Positions 33,958-43,864 of a stretch of DNA of 64,000 nucleotides are shown here, piece by piece (position 1 is the stretch's first letter; every line of letters begins with the position of its first letter). The position numbers and the translations under genes were made by a program. The DNA is taken from assembly GCF_028768465.1 (NCBI RefSeq), contig NZ_CP118225.1:3391001-3455000 (forward strand), read 5' to 3'. The notes under the pieces are model-generated. The model saw nothing but the letters and a program-made list of their open reading frames with translations, was not told the origin of the DNA and searched no databases. This DNA comes from Rhodopirellula sp. P2 (GTDB taxonomy: Bacteria; Planctomycetota; Planctomycetia; Pirellulales; Pirellulaceae).

Positions 33958-35368
33958 TGGGTCGTATGGTGTGCGAAGGGACGGTCATGTTTCCATTCGC
34001 CAGAACGGCGTCATGGTGGAGACGCGGGATTTTGGTTGTGTAATGAACGCAGAGGAAGAGGGTGATGGCGCTGGCCGACCCGGCAACGATCAGGGAGGTG
34101 TGATTCATCAAGGAAAGGAAGTTTTGGTCGGAGGTGATTGAATTGCGATAGAGCATCACGCCGATGTACCCGAGATAACCGAGGGCATCAGCCAAGTACA
34201 TGAGATAACCAATGTTGCCGGTCTCTTTGAGGGCCGCGATCATGCGTTCAAACACGGTGGTGTGAAAGGCCACATACGGGATGTACATGCCAAACCCCAG
34301 CGTCACCATGAATGCCATCGGCGAAAGCTTCCCCAGAGCTTGCCCGGCCACCGAAGCCACCACGATCACAAATCCGGTCGCCAGGAGTCCGATCGAAGCA
34401 AGGAAGGCGGTGCGATTGTCGCGGATCAGACTGGTCAGTCCCGAGATGGCGATCACTCCGATCATCACCCAGAATTCGGAGCGTGCGAAAACGGTGGGTT
34501 CGTTCTGGACACCAAGTTCACTCCAGATTTCGATTGCGAAGTCATCTCGCAAACTACGAATGACTGTTAGCAGCACATAAATCGTCAGCAGACCGGTCAA
34601 CCCCAAGGCATGACGTCGCCAAAAGGCACGTCGCTGTTGACCGTTCATCGGGGAACGTTTGGAACGCAATTGTTCATCGGCCAGCGACGGGGCCGGGATC
34701 TGCGAGAGCATCCAAACAAACAGAAACAGCGGCAACAGGAAGATCAGACCGGTGACGGCGGGCATCCAAAACGTGTCGACGTGATAGCTTTCGATCAAAG
34801 TGCGGCCGACGGATTTCACAAAACCCGATGACAGGATGAAGCTCGCACACAATCCGGCGGAGAGTGCTTCGGTGACGGCGCGTCCTTCTAAGAATCCAAG
34901 CACCAGTCCAAAGACCATTCCCAGCGGCAAGCCGTTGACGAACAGCCAGACAAAGTTCCAGGGAACCGGTGTGACTGCGAACAGGAACAGCGCGAGTTCT
35001 GCGACTGCAATCAAGGCAACGATTGAGATGGCCCGATAGCGTGGTGGCATTTCGGAGACCACCTTGATGCCAATGAATTTTGACAGGGTGTACCCGGCGA
35101 CTTGCGCTGTGATCAGGATTGTTTTGAAACCCACACCGAACGCAAGCATGCCATCATAAGTGGCCGCAGTGAAGGGCTTGCGAAACGCATACATGCAGAA
35201 GTAGGTGCCAAAGGCCGCGATGATGCAGTAGATCGAAAAGGTGGTCGGGTTGGCTTGCGACAACCAGTGTGTGAGCGGGCCTGTCTTGAGAAAGCCTGCC
35301 TGAGACGCCAGGTCATCTTGTGTGATTGTTGCTTGCCCATTCAGGGAAGCATCCGTGGTCATGGCCAT
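33947..35368 (-). CDS. DUF5690 major-facilitator-like transporter
   Basis: 473 residues from ATG 35368 (ATG 35362 also possible; neither has a strong ribosome-binding site). About twelve hydrophobic helices are visible, including FSIYCIIAAFGTYFCMYAFRKPF (first), YTLSKFIGIKV (motif A-like), LPLGMVFGLVLGFLEGR and MAFMVTLGFGMYIPYVAF. It matches DUF5690 as I remember it, in the MFS clan. Overlap with hpnW suggests import of the phosphonate or export of a product. Confidence 0.87.
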   Translation of the reverse strand: MAMTTDASLNGQATITQDDLASQAGFLKTGPLTHWLSQANPTTFSIYCIIAAFGTYFCMYAFRKPFTAATYDGMLAFGVGFKTILITAQVAGYTLSKFIGIKVVSEMPPRYRAISIVALIAVAELALFLFAVTPVPWNFVWLFVNGLPLGMVFGLVLGFLEGRAVTEALSAGLCASFILSSGFVKSVGRTLIESYHVDTFWMPAVTGLIFLLPLFLFVWMLSQIPAPSLADEQLRSKRSPMNGQQRRAFWRRHALGLTGLLTIYVLLTVIRSLRDDFAIEIWSELGVQNEPTVFARSEFWVMIGVIAISGLTSLIRDNRTAFLASIGLLATGFVIVVASVAGQALGKLSPMAFMVTLGFGMYIPYVAFHTTVFERMIAALKETGNIGYLMYLADALGYLGYIGVMLYRNSITSDQNFLSLMNHTSLIVAGSASAITLFLCVHYTTKIPRLHHDAVLANGNMTVPSHTIRPNEH

Positions 35369-35727
35369 GAAGTCACACAAGGGAATGTGAAGATTGAAAG
35401 AAGCCGATGGGGGGCGACGGTCCAAAGCTGGACGCGACTTCGGGATGGTGCAACAATGTTTCAACACCGTCAACACGCAACGAGGATTCTTCATCTGATC
35501 CTCATCTTGTCGCGATTAGGGGACCAAGCTGACCTTGGTTGTGGCGGCACAACCATGCGATCAAACCGAATGTCGGTTTTCGAGAGTGGAGAAGTTTCGG
35601 ATGACGCCCTGGTTGCCAACGTTCACTGATTTCGCGTTCGGCCTTGGGATGTCGGCCACCAGTCGATCGAAGGTTCGAATGACCGGACGCTGACTGTTTT
35701 TCGAGGGTGATCCGACGTTCGTTCGAT

Positions 35728-35751
35728 CGAAAGGCGATCGCCTGTCTTTCG
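35728..35751. promoter_or_regulatory. Candidate operator in the divergent phosphonate promoter region
   Basis: CGAAAGGCGATCGCCTGTCTTTCG: the 10-bp perfect palindrome GGCGATCGCC is flanked by CGAAA and TTTCG arms. It lies in the 437-bp gap between the divergent DUF5690 and HpnZ-like genes, 55 bp before ATG 35806. A regulator gene was not found in the window. The rest of the gap shows no gene. Confidence 0.4.
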
Positions 35752-35805
35752 AACTTGAAAACGAACCTCGTTTGTTAATCCATCTGCCAAGGAAGCGGCA
35801 GTGTC

Positions 35806-36966
35806 ATGACTAGTTCGTCTGGGACGACCATGAGTGAAATGAATTCAGAAGCCGACGTGCGACACGACGTGCAAAACATTGCGATGGAGTTTGACACCAC
35901 GCAACGTCAGTTCGTGCGAGCCAAGAAGTCCCTCGAACCACTGGGTGAAGGACAGGTGCTTGTTCGTGTCCTCTGCTGCACTCTATGTGGCAGTGACCTG
36001 CACACCGTTTCAGGGCGGCGTTCAGGGCATCCGGGAGGAGTCCTGGGCCATGAAATCGTGGGGGAGGTGGTGGGATGGTGCAGTGAGATCACGCCGGAGG
36101 ATTATCACGGGGTTCCGCTGCAGGTCGGGCAACGCGTCACTTGGGCCATGTCAGTGGGATGTGAACAATGTTTTTATTGCGACAATGAACTGAATCAGAA
36201 GTGCGATTCGCTCTTCAAGTACGGCCATGAAGCGAACGGCGGGCATCCCACCGGTGGGCTGAGCGAACACTGCGTGCTGGTCGCGGGAACACCGATTTTT
36301 TCGGTGCCTGCGGTTTTGAGCAACGAGGTGGTCGCACCGGTGAATTGTGCGACAGCGACGGTTTCGGCGGCGCTTCGGTTGGTGAGGCAGACCCATCCGG
36401 TCAACGGTGCAACCGTGCTGATTGTGGGCGCGGGCATGCTTGGGTTGACCGCGGCGGCACAATGCAGCGAAGCGGGAGCGGCGCGAATTGTGGTGGCGGA
36501 TCCCAACGAAGAAAGAGCCAAGTTGGCTCTGGCGTTTGGGGCAACCGATGTGGTTGCTGGTGATTCCACTGAGGAGCGTCAGACAAGGTTGCTGGAAATC
36601 ACCGCTGGTCGTGGAGTCGATCTGGCGATTGACTTTGCCGGGGTCACGACTGCCGTGGAGACTTGTCTGGAATCCGTGCGTCTGGGTGGATGCGTGATGT
36701 TGGTGGGGTCTGTGTTCCCGTCTGACCCTGTGGCTCTGTATCCCGAGCAAGTGGTTCGCCGGATGTTGACCCTCCGCGGGTTGCACAACTATTTGCCACG
36801 CGATCTCGACAGTGGTCTGCGGTTTTTAGAACGCAACCACAAACGGTTCCCCTTTGAGACCTTGGTGGGGAAGCGTTTTTCACTCGCCGATGTGGATCAA
36901 GCGTTCGAATTTGCAATGCAGCAGCGACCCGTGCGAGTCGCTGTGTATCCCTCCCCGAGCGATTGA
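35806..36966 (+). CDS. hpnZ: Zinc-dependent alcohol dehydrogenase, HpnZ-like
   Basis: 386 residues from ATG 35806 (AAGGAAG upstream). The GroES-like domain has LCGSDLHTVSG (catalytic Cys), GHEIVGEVVGW (zinc His/Glu) and a structural zinc site CEQCFYCDNELNQKC. The nucleotide-binding domain shows TVLIVGAGMLGLTAAAQ and VVADPNEERAKLA. The length and pattern fit the TIGR03366 'HpnZ' family that accompanies HpnW and the PhnX-like hydrolase. It is transcribed away from them from a shared region. It probably oxidises an alcohol intermediate with NAD. Confidence 0.9.
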   Translation: MTSSSGTTMSEMNSEADVRHDVQNIAMEFDTTQRQFVRAKKSLEPLGEGQVLVRVLCCTLCGSDLHTVSGRRSGHPGGVLGHEIVGEVVGWCSEITPEDYHGVPLQVGQRVTWAMSVGCEQCFYCDNELNQKCDSLFKYGHEANGGHPTGGLSEHCVLVAGTPIFSVPAVLSNEVVAPVNCATATVSAALRLVRQTHPVNGATVLIVGAGMLGLTAAAQCSEAGAARIVVADPNEERAKLALAFGATDVVAGDSTEERQTRLLEITAGRGVDLAIDFAGVTTAVETCLESVRLGGCVMLVGSVFPSDPVALYPEQVVRRMLTLRGLHNYLPRDLDSGLRFLERNHKRFPFETLVGKRFSLADVDQAFEFAMQQRPVRVAVYPSPSD

Positions 36967-36968
36967 GT

Positions 36969-37018
36969 GTCTGACGCAGTCGGCGTTCGTTTGCCGGGCA
37001 AACGGGTGCCCGTCAGAC
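36969..37018. terminator. Long bidirectional hairpin between convergent genes
   Basis: GTCTGACG (36969-36976) pairs with CGTCAGAC (37011-37018), and an inner CGTTTG/CAAACG stem closes on CCGGG. It lies between the convergent stops of hpnZ and the FHA gene. There is no T-run, so intrinsic termination is likely but not certain. Confidence 0.5.
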
Positions 37019-37022
37019 GAGC

Positions 37023-40000
37023 TCATTCCACGATTTCCGCGTCGACGGGTTCCGGCGGCGTGATCTTGCTCGGTTTGGTCGAGCGGTTGCGTGCGACGGA
37101 CAATAGCGTCAAGCCTTCTTTCACGCAGATGACTGCGATCAAGAGCGCGGCCACTGCGGCGACAATCTTCAGCATGCCTTGGGCGACAAAGGCCACCGCG
37201 GCGATGCCGCAGATGATGGCCACAGCCGCTTGCATGAACTTGACCATCGCTTGCACACGAGAACTGTGCGTTTGTGACTTGGCACTTCGTTCGACAGCAC
37301 TGCGAGCCGATTCGTTTGCCAGTTCTCGCATGGCGGAGAGATTGCTGTTGCGTTCGGGGGCCTGTGATCGAGGGATCAAGGGAGCATCCGGGTCGACCGG
37401 GGTGGTGGTCTCCGGTTCCGATTCGATGATTTCGGCAACGGGAAGCTGCGACACAACTGGTTTCGCGACTGTCTTCGCTGGTTTGGGCGTCTCCGGTTCG
37501 GAGTCGGTGCCGGACTGTTTCTGAACGCGTTGTAGGAGACGGTTCATGTAGGCTTCGATCGAGTCGTCATCAGGTTCATCGGAGTCCGATGCGACGACCG
37601 TTTCCGTTGTCGGCTCTTCGGTGCTTGGGAGCTCGATTCCGGCGGGTTCGATCTCAACTTCGGCGAGCGTCGATTCAAATTCTTCGGCGACGTCAAAGGA
37701 CTCGTCCGACTCTGGTTGATCCCAGGAGTAGGCTTGTGTGCTGGGGGCTTCGAGTTCGGGTTGGTGCGGTTCCGCGACTTCACCCGTTTCTTCGAGGTTG
37801 GCGGGTTCGAGTTGGGCAACGTCCGAATCCAGTTTCGCTGCGTAATCGGTTTGGCCGTCCCACATTTGGGTGCCTGTATCCGCCATGTCGTCTTCGCGGC
37901 GAATCGGCTCTTCACTCTCGGGGGCACTCTTTTCCGCGTTCAGGTCGCGAATCAGTTGGTCAGCCAAACTGAGTGGTGACTGGTCGTCAGCGTCATCCAC
38001 TTCGTCGGCTGAGTTGATCGAGGTGAACTCCGTCGTCGATGGTTCTTGGTCGGCGAAGGAGCGGTCCAGATCAACGGTTGCCCAAGGGTTCTCGGGTTGC
38101 GATTCCGCATCGAGATCGAAGCCCATGGTGGCCGCATTTAATTCGGCTTCCACTTCTTGAACCATCGAGTTTGATTCGGCGTCCGTCTCAAATGCGTTCT
38201 CGGAGGCCGGTTCTTCCTCCGTCCATTCCTGTGAAAGGCGAGCTTCGCGAATTTGATCGGCTTCAGCCTGGGCGGCAGCCGTGAATTCAGCAGCGAATTG
38301 TTGGACGCCGGCATCTTCGCTGGAATCTTCCACTTCGGTCCAAGGATCCGCGGAAGCGTCGGCGTCCAATTCTGGATCAGTGGCTACGGTTGCGTTTTCG
38401 TTGCGGATCTCATTGTCGTGACTTGCGTCCACCAAGTCGCTGGTTTCGTTGGTCGAACGAAACGCTTCTTGAATTGGTTCGTTGGCGAGCCTGTCTTCGG
38501 GCAACAACAGTGATTCGGATGCTTCGGGCCACCCGGGCGACGAGGAAACGTCGGACATCGGTTCTGGCGTTTCAAGCCCGAGGGGATCTGCGATCGAAAC
38601 GCTTGACTCGACGTCGTCCAGGCCCTTGGCTTGAGCGCTGTCGTAGGTCGGCCATGCATCCTCGTCGGATTCTTGTTCGACGGTCTCTTCGGCGATCGGG
38701 GTGCTCCAGCTGGCGGCCTTTTCTTCGGCCTCTTGCAGCAGTCGATCTGTTTCGGAGTCGTGGACCACGCTCAGGGCTTCGTCGATCAGTTCGTCGGACC
38801 CCGTGGCGTCAGCGGTCGACAATGATCCTGCGAATTCCTGGTCCGGTTCACTGGCGATGTGAAGTCCCACGGCGTCCGCGGTTGGCGCGGACGCATCAAG
38901 TTTCGCAGCAACGTCGCTCGTTTCGGGCAGCGTCGGTTCGTCGTCCTGAGCGATGGAAGATGCAGGAACCTCTTCCAACGATTCGACATCTTCGGTCGAA
39001 GTTGCTGTGGCAGACAGCAGCCCCAGGCGGAAGTTGGAGCTTGCTTCCTGCGGTTCGTCAGCGGATTTTCCACTGATCAGTTGGCGAGTTTCCTCTTCGA
39101 GTCGTTCGATTTGGTCGAGCGTGTCGTCATGGTCCCGATTGGACCGGTCGAACAACTGACGAGTCTCTGAAACTTCACGTTCGGCACGCAGACGTTGTTT
39201 TTCAGACGACTTGTACTTGGCTTTGAACTCGTCGCGTTGCTCTTCCGTGACCAGCAACGTTTCGCGAAGTTTATCGTTGTCTTCGCGGAGTTGAGCGAGT
39301 TGTTGTTCGGCCTGTGCAAGGCTGATCGTCAACTCATCCACGCCGTTGCGCAGCGCGTCCATCTCGTCGCTCCACGACGTCCGGTCGGTGTCGTGGCGAT
39401 CCTCGGATTCACGAACCCGTGCCTCGAGTTCACCGATGGTCGTGCGAGCGTGCTGGCAATCACGACGCAATGCCTCGGCTTCCTTGCGAGCGTCGGAGAT
39501 TTCGATCTGAAGACTTTCGATCTCTTGTCGAAGGGATTCCTCGGTCTTCAGCAGGTCATCGCAACGTTTCTGGCTTTCATTGACCTTGGCATCGCTGCTG
39601 GCCTTTTGATCGAGTGCCTCGTCGCGTTCTTGGTTGGCTCGTTCACGTTGGGCAATGGCTTCATCACGTGCGGCTGACAGCTCTTTGCATTGGCGAGCGT
39701 GTTCTTCGACGCGTTCCAATCCCATCGACTGCAACGATTCTTGTTGTTCCCCGAGGGCGAGCAACTGCTCATTGAGGGAAGCAAACTTCGTGCGCATTTG
39801 GGTGACCGCTTCCGCGGCGGCATCGGCTTGGCTTTGCGATGCTTTCAATTGCTGACGAGTTTCAGCGAGTCGTCGTTCGCTGTCGCGTTCCCGCTCGAAA
39901 AGGGATTCTTTTTCCTGCAGCAGTTCTTCGATTTGGGTTCGGTATTGCTCGTCGCGACCCTGCAAACGCTGCTGTTGCGTGTGCCATTCTTCGCGTTGCG

Positions 40001-40883
40001 TTTCCAGCTGTTGTTGTTGCGTGGCAAGCTGGTTTTGACGTTCGGTCAGTTCGCGATGGCGAACTTGGAATTCAGCGTGCAGTTCAACGGCGGCGGTTTC
40101 TTGAGAACGAATTTCGTCCTCGCGTTCCCGCAACGCTCGGAATTGGGAATCGAGCTGGTCGGATTGCCGTTGCAATTCTTCTTGTCGTTCACGCACCCAT
40201 TGGTCGTGTTGTTCCGCTTCTTCTTTGAGTTTGTGCCAACGCGCGGCTTCCTTTTGGAATTCAACGTTGGAATCAAACATCGAGGCTGGTGTGCCGGATG
40301 CCAGACGCGGCACCGATTCTGCGAATCGGTGCGCCGTGGGTTTGCTGGCCTCAGCCAACTTGGCTTGCACCAGTTCAAATTCATAGTTGCCAAGGCCGAG
40401 CACGTCGCCTTGTTGCAAAATCCCTTCGGTGACCCGAACGTTGTTGATCAGCAAGGGGATCGAGTAGGCGCGAATGAGGATGCGCTGCGCATCTCGAATC
40501 AGGACCGCATGAAGCGGACGCAGAGTTGGATCATCCAAGCGGATTGAGCAGCCGACTCCGTTGCCGAGCGTGTAGCGGGCTCCGGCGAGTCGCAATCGTC
40601 GCGTGGGATGATCTTTGCATCGCACTCGAAACTCGATTGCGCCTTCTTGATTCCACATCGTGCCGTGGTCGCCCAGCGATTTGCGGTGCGTTGGATCGGG
40701 TGCAGGTCTGCCAGTGGATTGGGTGTCGGAAGACAACGCCTGACGTGGCTGGTTCATCCAACTCGTCGCGGTTCCTTCGCCAGTGGCGCGATTCGACACC
40801 TCCGAACGAGCGGGAGCCGCAAAGGCTGTGACGGAGTCGGATTCGGTGTGTGTTGGTGTGTTCGAGGAGTCAGTTGCCACCAC
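37023..40883 (-). CDS. Giant FHA / coiled-coil / acidic / C-terminal membrane protein
   Basis: 1286 residues from GTG 40883, which has GAAGGA five bases upstream; the open frame extends a further 45 codons. An FHA domain near residues 75-170 includes RYTLGNGVGCSIRLDD, LRPLHAVLIRD, LLINNVRVTEG and LGNYEFELV. It is followed by about 450 residues of coiled coil rich in E, Q, R and K, and by a long acidic, Ser-rich disordered stretch (about 600-1130). Two hydrophobic helices lie near the end (AVAIICGIAAVAFVAQGML and IVAAVAALLIAVICV). FHA domains bind phosphothreonine, so this looks like a membrane-anchored scaffold responding to Ser/Thr kinases, perhaps in cell shape or division. Confidence 0.85.
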   Translation of the reverse strand: MVATDSSNTPTHTESDSVTAFAAPARSEVSNRATGEGTATSWMNQPRQALSSDTQSTGRPAPDPTHRKSLGDHGTMWNQEGAIEFRVRCKDHPTRRLRLAGARYTLGNGVGCSIRLDDPTLRPLHAVLIRDAQRILIRAYSIPLLINNVRVTEGILQQGDVLGLGNYEFELVQAKLAEASKPTAHRFAESVPRLASGTPASMFDSNVEFQKEAARWHKLKEEAEQHDQWVRERQEELQRQSDQLDSQFRALREREDEIRSQETAAVELHAEFQVRHRELTERQNQLATQQQQLETQREEWHTQQQRLQGRDEQYRTQIEELLQEKESLFERERDSERRLAETRQQLKASQSQADAAAEAVTQMRTKFASLNEQLLALGEQQESLQSMGLERVEEHARQCKELSAARDEAIAQRERANQERDEALDQKASSDAKVNESQKRCDDLLKTEESLRQEIESLQIEISDARKEAEALRRDCQHARTTIGELEARVRESEDRHDTDRTSWSDEMDALRNGVDELTISLAQAEQQLAQLREDNDKLRETLLVTEEQRDEFKAKYKSSEKQRLRAEREVSETRQLFDRSNRDHDDTLDQIERLEEETRQLISGKSADEPQEASSNFRLGLLSATATSTEDVESLEEVPASSIAQDDEPTLPETSDVAAKLDASAPTADAVGLHIASEPDQEFAGSLSTADATGSDELIDEALSVVHDSETDRLLQEAEEKAASWSTPIAEETVEQESDEDAWPTYDSAQAKGLDDVESSVSIADPLGLETPEPMSDVSSSPGWPEASESLLLPEDRLANEPIQEAFRSTNETSDLVDASHDNEIRNENATVATDPELDADASADPWTEVEDSSEDAGVQQFAAEFTAAAQAEADQIREARLSQEWTEEEPASENAFETDAESNSMVQEVEAELNAATMGFDLDAESQPENPWATVDLDRSFADQEPSTTEFTSINSADEVDDADDQSPLSLADQLIRDLNAEKSAPESEEPIRREDDMADTGTQMWDGQTDYAAKLDSDVAQLEPANLEETGEVAEPHQPELEAPSTQAYSWDQPESDESFDVAEEFESTLAEVEIEPAGIELPSTEEPTTETVVASDSDEPDDDSIEAYMNRLLQRVQKQSGTDSEPETPKPAKTVAKPVVSQLPVAEIIESEPETTTPVDPDAPLIPRSQAPERNSNLSAMRELANESARSAVERSAKSQTHSSRVQAMVKFMQAAVAIICGIAAVAFVAQGMLKIVAAVAALLIAVICVKEGLTLLSVARNRSTKPSKITPPEPVDAEIVE

Positions 40884-41731
40884 GGAGTTCCTTCTCACGG
40901 GAATGCTTTCTTGAGAACGGCAAAGTGTCACGAAAACGATTGCTGCGGACCTGTATGGGGAGGGTCCGGTCGAGCTTCGGTTGACTTTGTGTCCGTTCAA
41001 GCGGTTCGGAGTAACCACTTGTTCCTGTTAATTCGGTTGAACCGACCAGGGGCATGAAGGCATTTGGTCCGTTTTGGCAAACTTTACGGCTTCCGGGTGA
41101 CTTTGCAGGGGGGAAAGTAGGCTCTTCCGACGGAAGGGTGCGCCCGAGGTTTTCAAGGCATGCACCGATGTCCGAATGTTCAATGATGGACGGCGTCCGT
41201 GTTGAAAACACCCCACTGGCATGGCGAGCATGCCGGTGGGCCGCGAAGCACCTTCGGCGCATCGGAGACCAAGCGATTCCTTGGCAAGTTGCTCCTCAGC
41301 AGAGCTTGCTTCCGCTTCACTTGGCAACTCAATTCGAACGCCTCGAAATGGTCCGTTCAAACTTCGGGCATCGGAGAAATCCCTCCAAAAACCTGAAGTC
41401 AGGGGACCGCGCACGCTTCCGTCGGATGAGCCGGAAAGTATTGGCCCAGGACACATTTGAAAGCGGGGGGGTCCCCGCTTACGAGGGGTTTGGCAGCCAG
41501 GGTTTCCTTGCAACCGGAAATTCTTCTCTGTTGGCGCCCTGAAAACCCGGAAAAGGTCCCTTTGAGGGGAGGGAAGGCTTTTCCTCGATCTACCCTAATG
41601 AAACCGGGGTTTGACTCGGTGTGCAGCCAGGAACGCTCCATTTGAGTGAACTTGAATGGCTCGGCGTGCGTCACAGTCAGTGCCGTTGTTGGGTCGGTTC
41701 CGGTCACTTTGCCAGCCAAAGAGGTGAATGA
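40884..41731. other. 848-bp gene-free region with a GC-rich hairpin
   Basis: Divergent gap between the FHA gene and the DksA-type gene. No frame in it has a plausible domain or composition. At 41461-41480 AAGCGGGG and CCCCGCTT form an 8-bp stem around GGGT, without a T-run. The promoters of both flanking genes must lie here, but I cannot place them. A non-coding RNA is possible; I see no known fold. Confidence 0.5.
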
Positions 41732-42154
41732 ATGTCTCGCGATGAAACACTGAAAAAGCTTCGGGTCACGTTGCTCCGGCGTCGGGACGCGCTTCGACGG
41801 GCTTTGGAGGGCGATCTCAGCCTGTTGCAGGAGCTTCACAACCAGAAGACCGGCGACGCTCTCGATGCCGCTGCTGATACGGTCCAGGACGAACTGAACA
41901 GTCAGTTGGTGGAGGTCGAAAGTCGTGAATTGCTAGCAATCGAAGAAGCGATTGCGCGGTTTGAGGAAGGTCGATTTGGTGAATGTGAAGATTGCGGGAA
42001 ACCCATTCCGTTGAATCGTCTCCGCGCCATTCCGTACGCGATGGATTGCATCAACTGCCGTCGTGCAGCGGAGCGAGAGGGGAATTCCGGTGTGGTTGCG
42101 CCGACGGAATGGAATCGCATTTTTGACACACCGGAAGTCGATCCCGCGGTCTGA
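41732..42154 (+). CDS. DksA/TraR-family zinc-finger protein
   Basis: 140 residues. An N-terminal helical hairpin (ETLKKLRVTLLRRRDALRRA ... LVEVESRELLAIEEAIARFE) is followed by a DksA-type zinc finger, CEDCGKPIPLNRLRAIPYAM, DCINC, with four cysteines. GGFGxC is replaced by GRFGEC. The family binds the secondary channel of RNA polymerase. The acidic coiled-coil tip cannot be judged here. The gene has a GAGGTG ribosome-binding site and stands before apt, 186 bp away. Confidence 0.9.
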   Translation: MSRDETLKKLRVTLLRRRDALRRALEGDLSLLQELHNQKTGDALDAAADTVQDELNSQLVEVESRELLAIEEAIARFEEGRFGECEDCGKPIPLNRLRAIPYAMDCINCRRAAEREGNSGVVAPTEWNRIFDTPEVDPAV

Positions 42155-42339
42155 TCCGATTCAGTCTGGCCCCAGCAAGCTCAGCGGAGGCCGATTCGGT
42201 GAAACTTGCTTTTGAACCGGGCGGCGATTGGTTGCCCGGTGTGAGACGTGCGTGTTGATTCGTTAGGATGCGGCAAACAGGTTGATCAATATTGTGTGAT
42301 CAGCTGGACTTTGTTTCTCAACGAAAATCGTATCAGCAC

Positions 42340-42912
42340 ATGGATCTGCGTCATCACGTTCGTGACATCCCGGATTATCCCAAACCCGGCATTCTTTTTC
42401 GGGACATCACTCCCCTGCTCGCCCATCCGGACGCGCTCACTGCGGCGGTCGATGAGATGGCGAAGCCATTTCTTGACCAAAAGATCGACGTGGTCGCGGC
42501 TGCCGAAGCGCGAGGATTCATCTTCGGAACGCCGTTGGCAATGCGGCTCAATGCGGGTTTTGTGCCGATCCGAAAACCGGGCAAGCTGCCGTTCGATTTG
42601 CACTCGTTTGCGTACGAACTGGAGTACGGCACCGACGAGTTGCAAATTCACGTGGATGGAATCAAGCCCGGTCAACGGGTGTTGATTGTGGATGACTTGT
42701 TGGCCACCGGTGGAACGGTGGAAGCCTGTTTGCGTCTGCTGGAAAAGTGCGACGCAGAGATTGTCGGTTGCTCGTTCTTGATCCATCTGGTCGCCTTGGG
42801 AGGCGAAGCACGTTTGTCGCCGTACCACATTCACAGTGTGTTGGAATACGGTGGCGATGATGCGGAGGATGAACTCAGCATCCAAAACCGCCCCCCGGGA
42901 CCGAGTGTTTGA
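42340..42912 (+). CDS. apt: Adenine phosphoribosyltransferase
   Basis: 190 residues from ATG 42340 (MDLRHHVRDIPDYPKPGI); the frame opens 16 codons earlier with a TTG. The sequence is that of Apt: LFRDITPLLAHPDAL, AAEARGFIFGTPLA, GFVPIRKPGKLPF and the PRPP-binding VLIVDDLLATGGTVEA. It makes AMP from adenine and PRPP in the cytoplasm (purine salvage). The ten-residue tail (LSIQNRPPGPSV) is slightly longer than in E. coli. Ribosome-binding site is weak. Confidence 0.95.
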   Translation: MDLRHHVRDIPDYPKPGILFRDITPLLAHPDALTAAVDEMAKPFLDQKIDVVAAAEARGFIFGTPLAMRLNAGFVPIRKPGKLPFDLHSFAYELEYGTDELQIHVDGIKPGQRVLIVDDLLATGGTVEACLRLLEKCDAEIVGCSFLIHLVALGGEARLSPYHIHSVLEYGGDDAEDELSIQNRPPGPSV

Positions 42913-42970
42913 GGGGAAGTGGAAAGGGCCACAGGGCCACAGGCCTCAGGCTCAGGGACGCCGCAGCGGT

Positions 42971-43864
42971 TCATTTGCCGTTGCGGTGAGCGATCAAGCT
43001 GCGCAGAGTGGTCATCGCGGTTCGAGCGTTCCGGGAGTATTCAGGGGCTCTTAGATCAGCGTTGTAATGCGTGGGCACTTCCATGATCGTCAACGCTGAC
43101 TTGGCAACTTTGGCGGTGATCTCGGCGTCGATTCCCGGTCCGGTTTCTGTCAACGGCAAGGAACGAATCAAATCGCCCAAGAAGACTTTGTGGCCGGTTT
43201 CGAGATCCGAAAGATGCAGTCCGGTGGTCAGGTTGCTGCAGGAGGTCAGGCAGCGGTTGACGATCCGGCACATGCGGTTGCCCAGTCCACCACGCAAGTT
43301 GTTTTGGTGCGATCCGCCGCGGCGCATGGAACGTGAGCCATAAACGACATCGGCCTGTTCTTCGAGAATGGGCCAGATCGCGCCGAGCAGATCGGCTGGG
43401 TCGTAGGCCATGTCCGCGTCTTGAATGGCAACGACGTGACCACGGGTGTGACGCAGAGCCATGCGGATGGTGGAACCACGGCCATGATGCCGCAGTCGTC
43501 GTAGGATTGTGCGGTTGGGCCGTTGGGGCAGTCCTCGCAGGTAATGCCAACTTCCGTCCACGCTGCCGTCGTCGACCAGGATGGTTTCCGTTGCCGGAGG
43601 CATGACTTCCGCGATGCGGTCAATCACTTCAGGAATGAATTCCCGGCAATTGTGAATGGGAACGATGACCGAGACATCGATTTGTTTGACCGGCGAAGCG
43701 CCGCTGGCAATTTGGTTCGCTTCCGCGATGAGTCCGAGTGTGTCATCGATCCGCTGAAGGATCTCATCCGGGTTGATCGCATCATCCCGGGTGGTCAGCG
43801 CTTGATCGAGATCTTCCGGTGCCGCCAGGTACTTCTCGACACTTGGTTGGAAAGTGGTCGTCAT
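42971..43864 (-). CDS. Family 2 glycosyltransferase (dolichol-phosphate-mannose-synthase-like)
   Basis: 297 residues from ATG 43864. A 60-residue helical lead precedes the GT-A domain: VSVIVPIHNCREFIPEVIDRI, ETILVDDGSVDGSWHYL, GRGSTIRMALRHTRGHVVAIQDADMAYDP and GSRSMRRGGS. The DGSxDGS and DAD(M)xYDP motifs bind the nucleotide sugar and metal. No membrane helix is visible, so it is a soluble or peripheral enzyme that probably adds a sugar to a lipid carrier. Donor is unknown. Confidence 0.9.
   Translation of the reverse strand: MTTTFQPSVEKYLAAPEDLDQALTTRDDAINPDEILQRIDDTLGLIAEANQIASGASPVKQIDVSVIVPIHNCREFIPEVIDRIAEVMPPATETILVDDGSVDGSWHYLRGLPQRPNRTILRRLRHHGRGSTIRMALRHTRGHVVAIQDADMAYDPADLLGAIWPILEEQADVVYGSRSMRRGGSHQNNLRGGLGNRMCRIVNRCLTSCSNLTTGLHLSDLETGHKVFLGDLIRSLPLTETGPGIDAEITAKVAKSALTIMEVPTHYNADLRAPEYSRNARTAMTTLRSLIAHRNGK

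Noticed and set aside
41399..41839. 146-residue minus-strand frame overlapping the DksA-type start
   Set aside because: No domain, poor composition, and it overlaps the clear DksA-family gene on the other strand.
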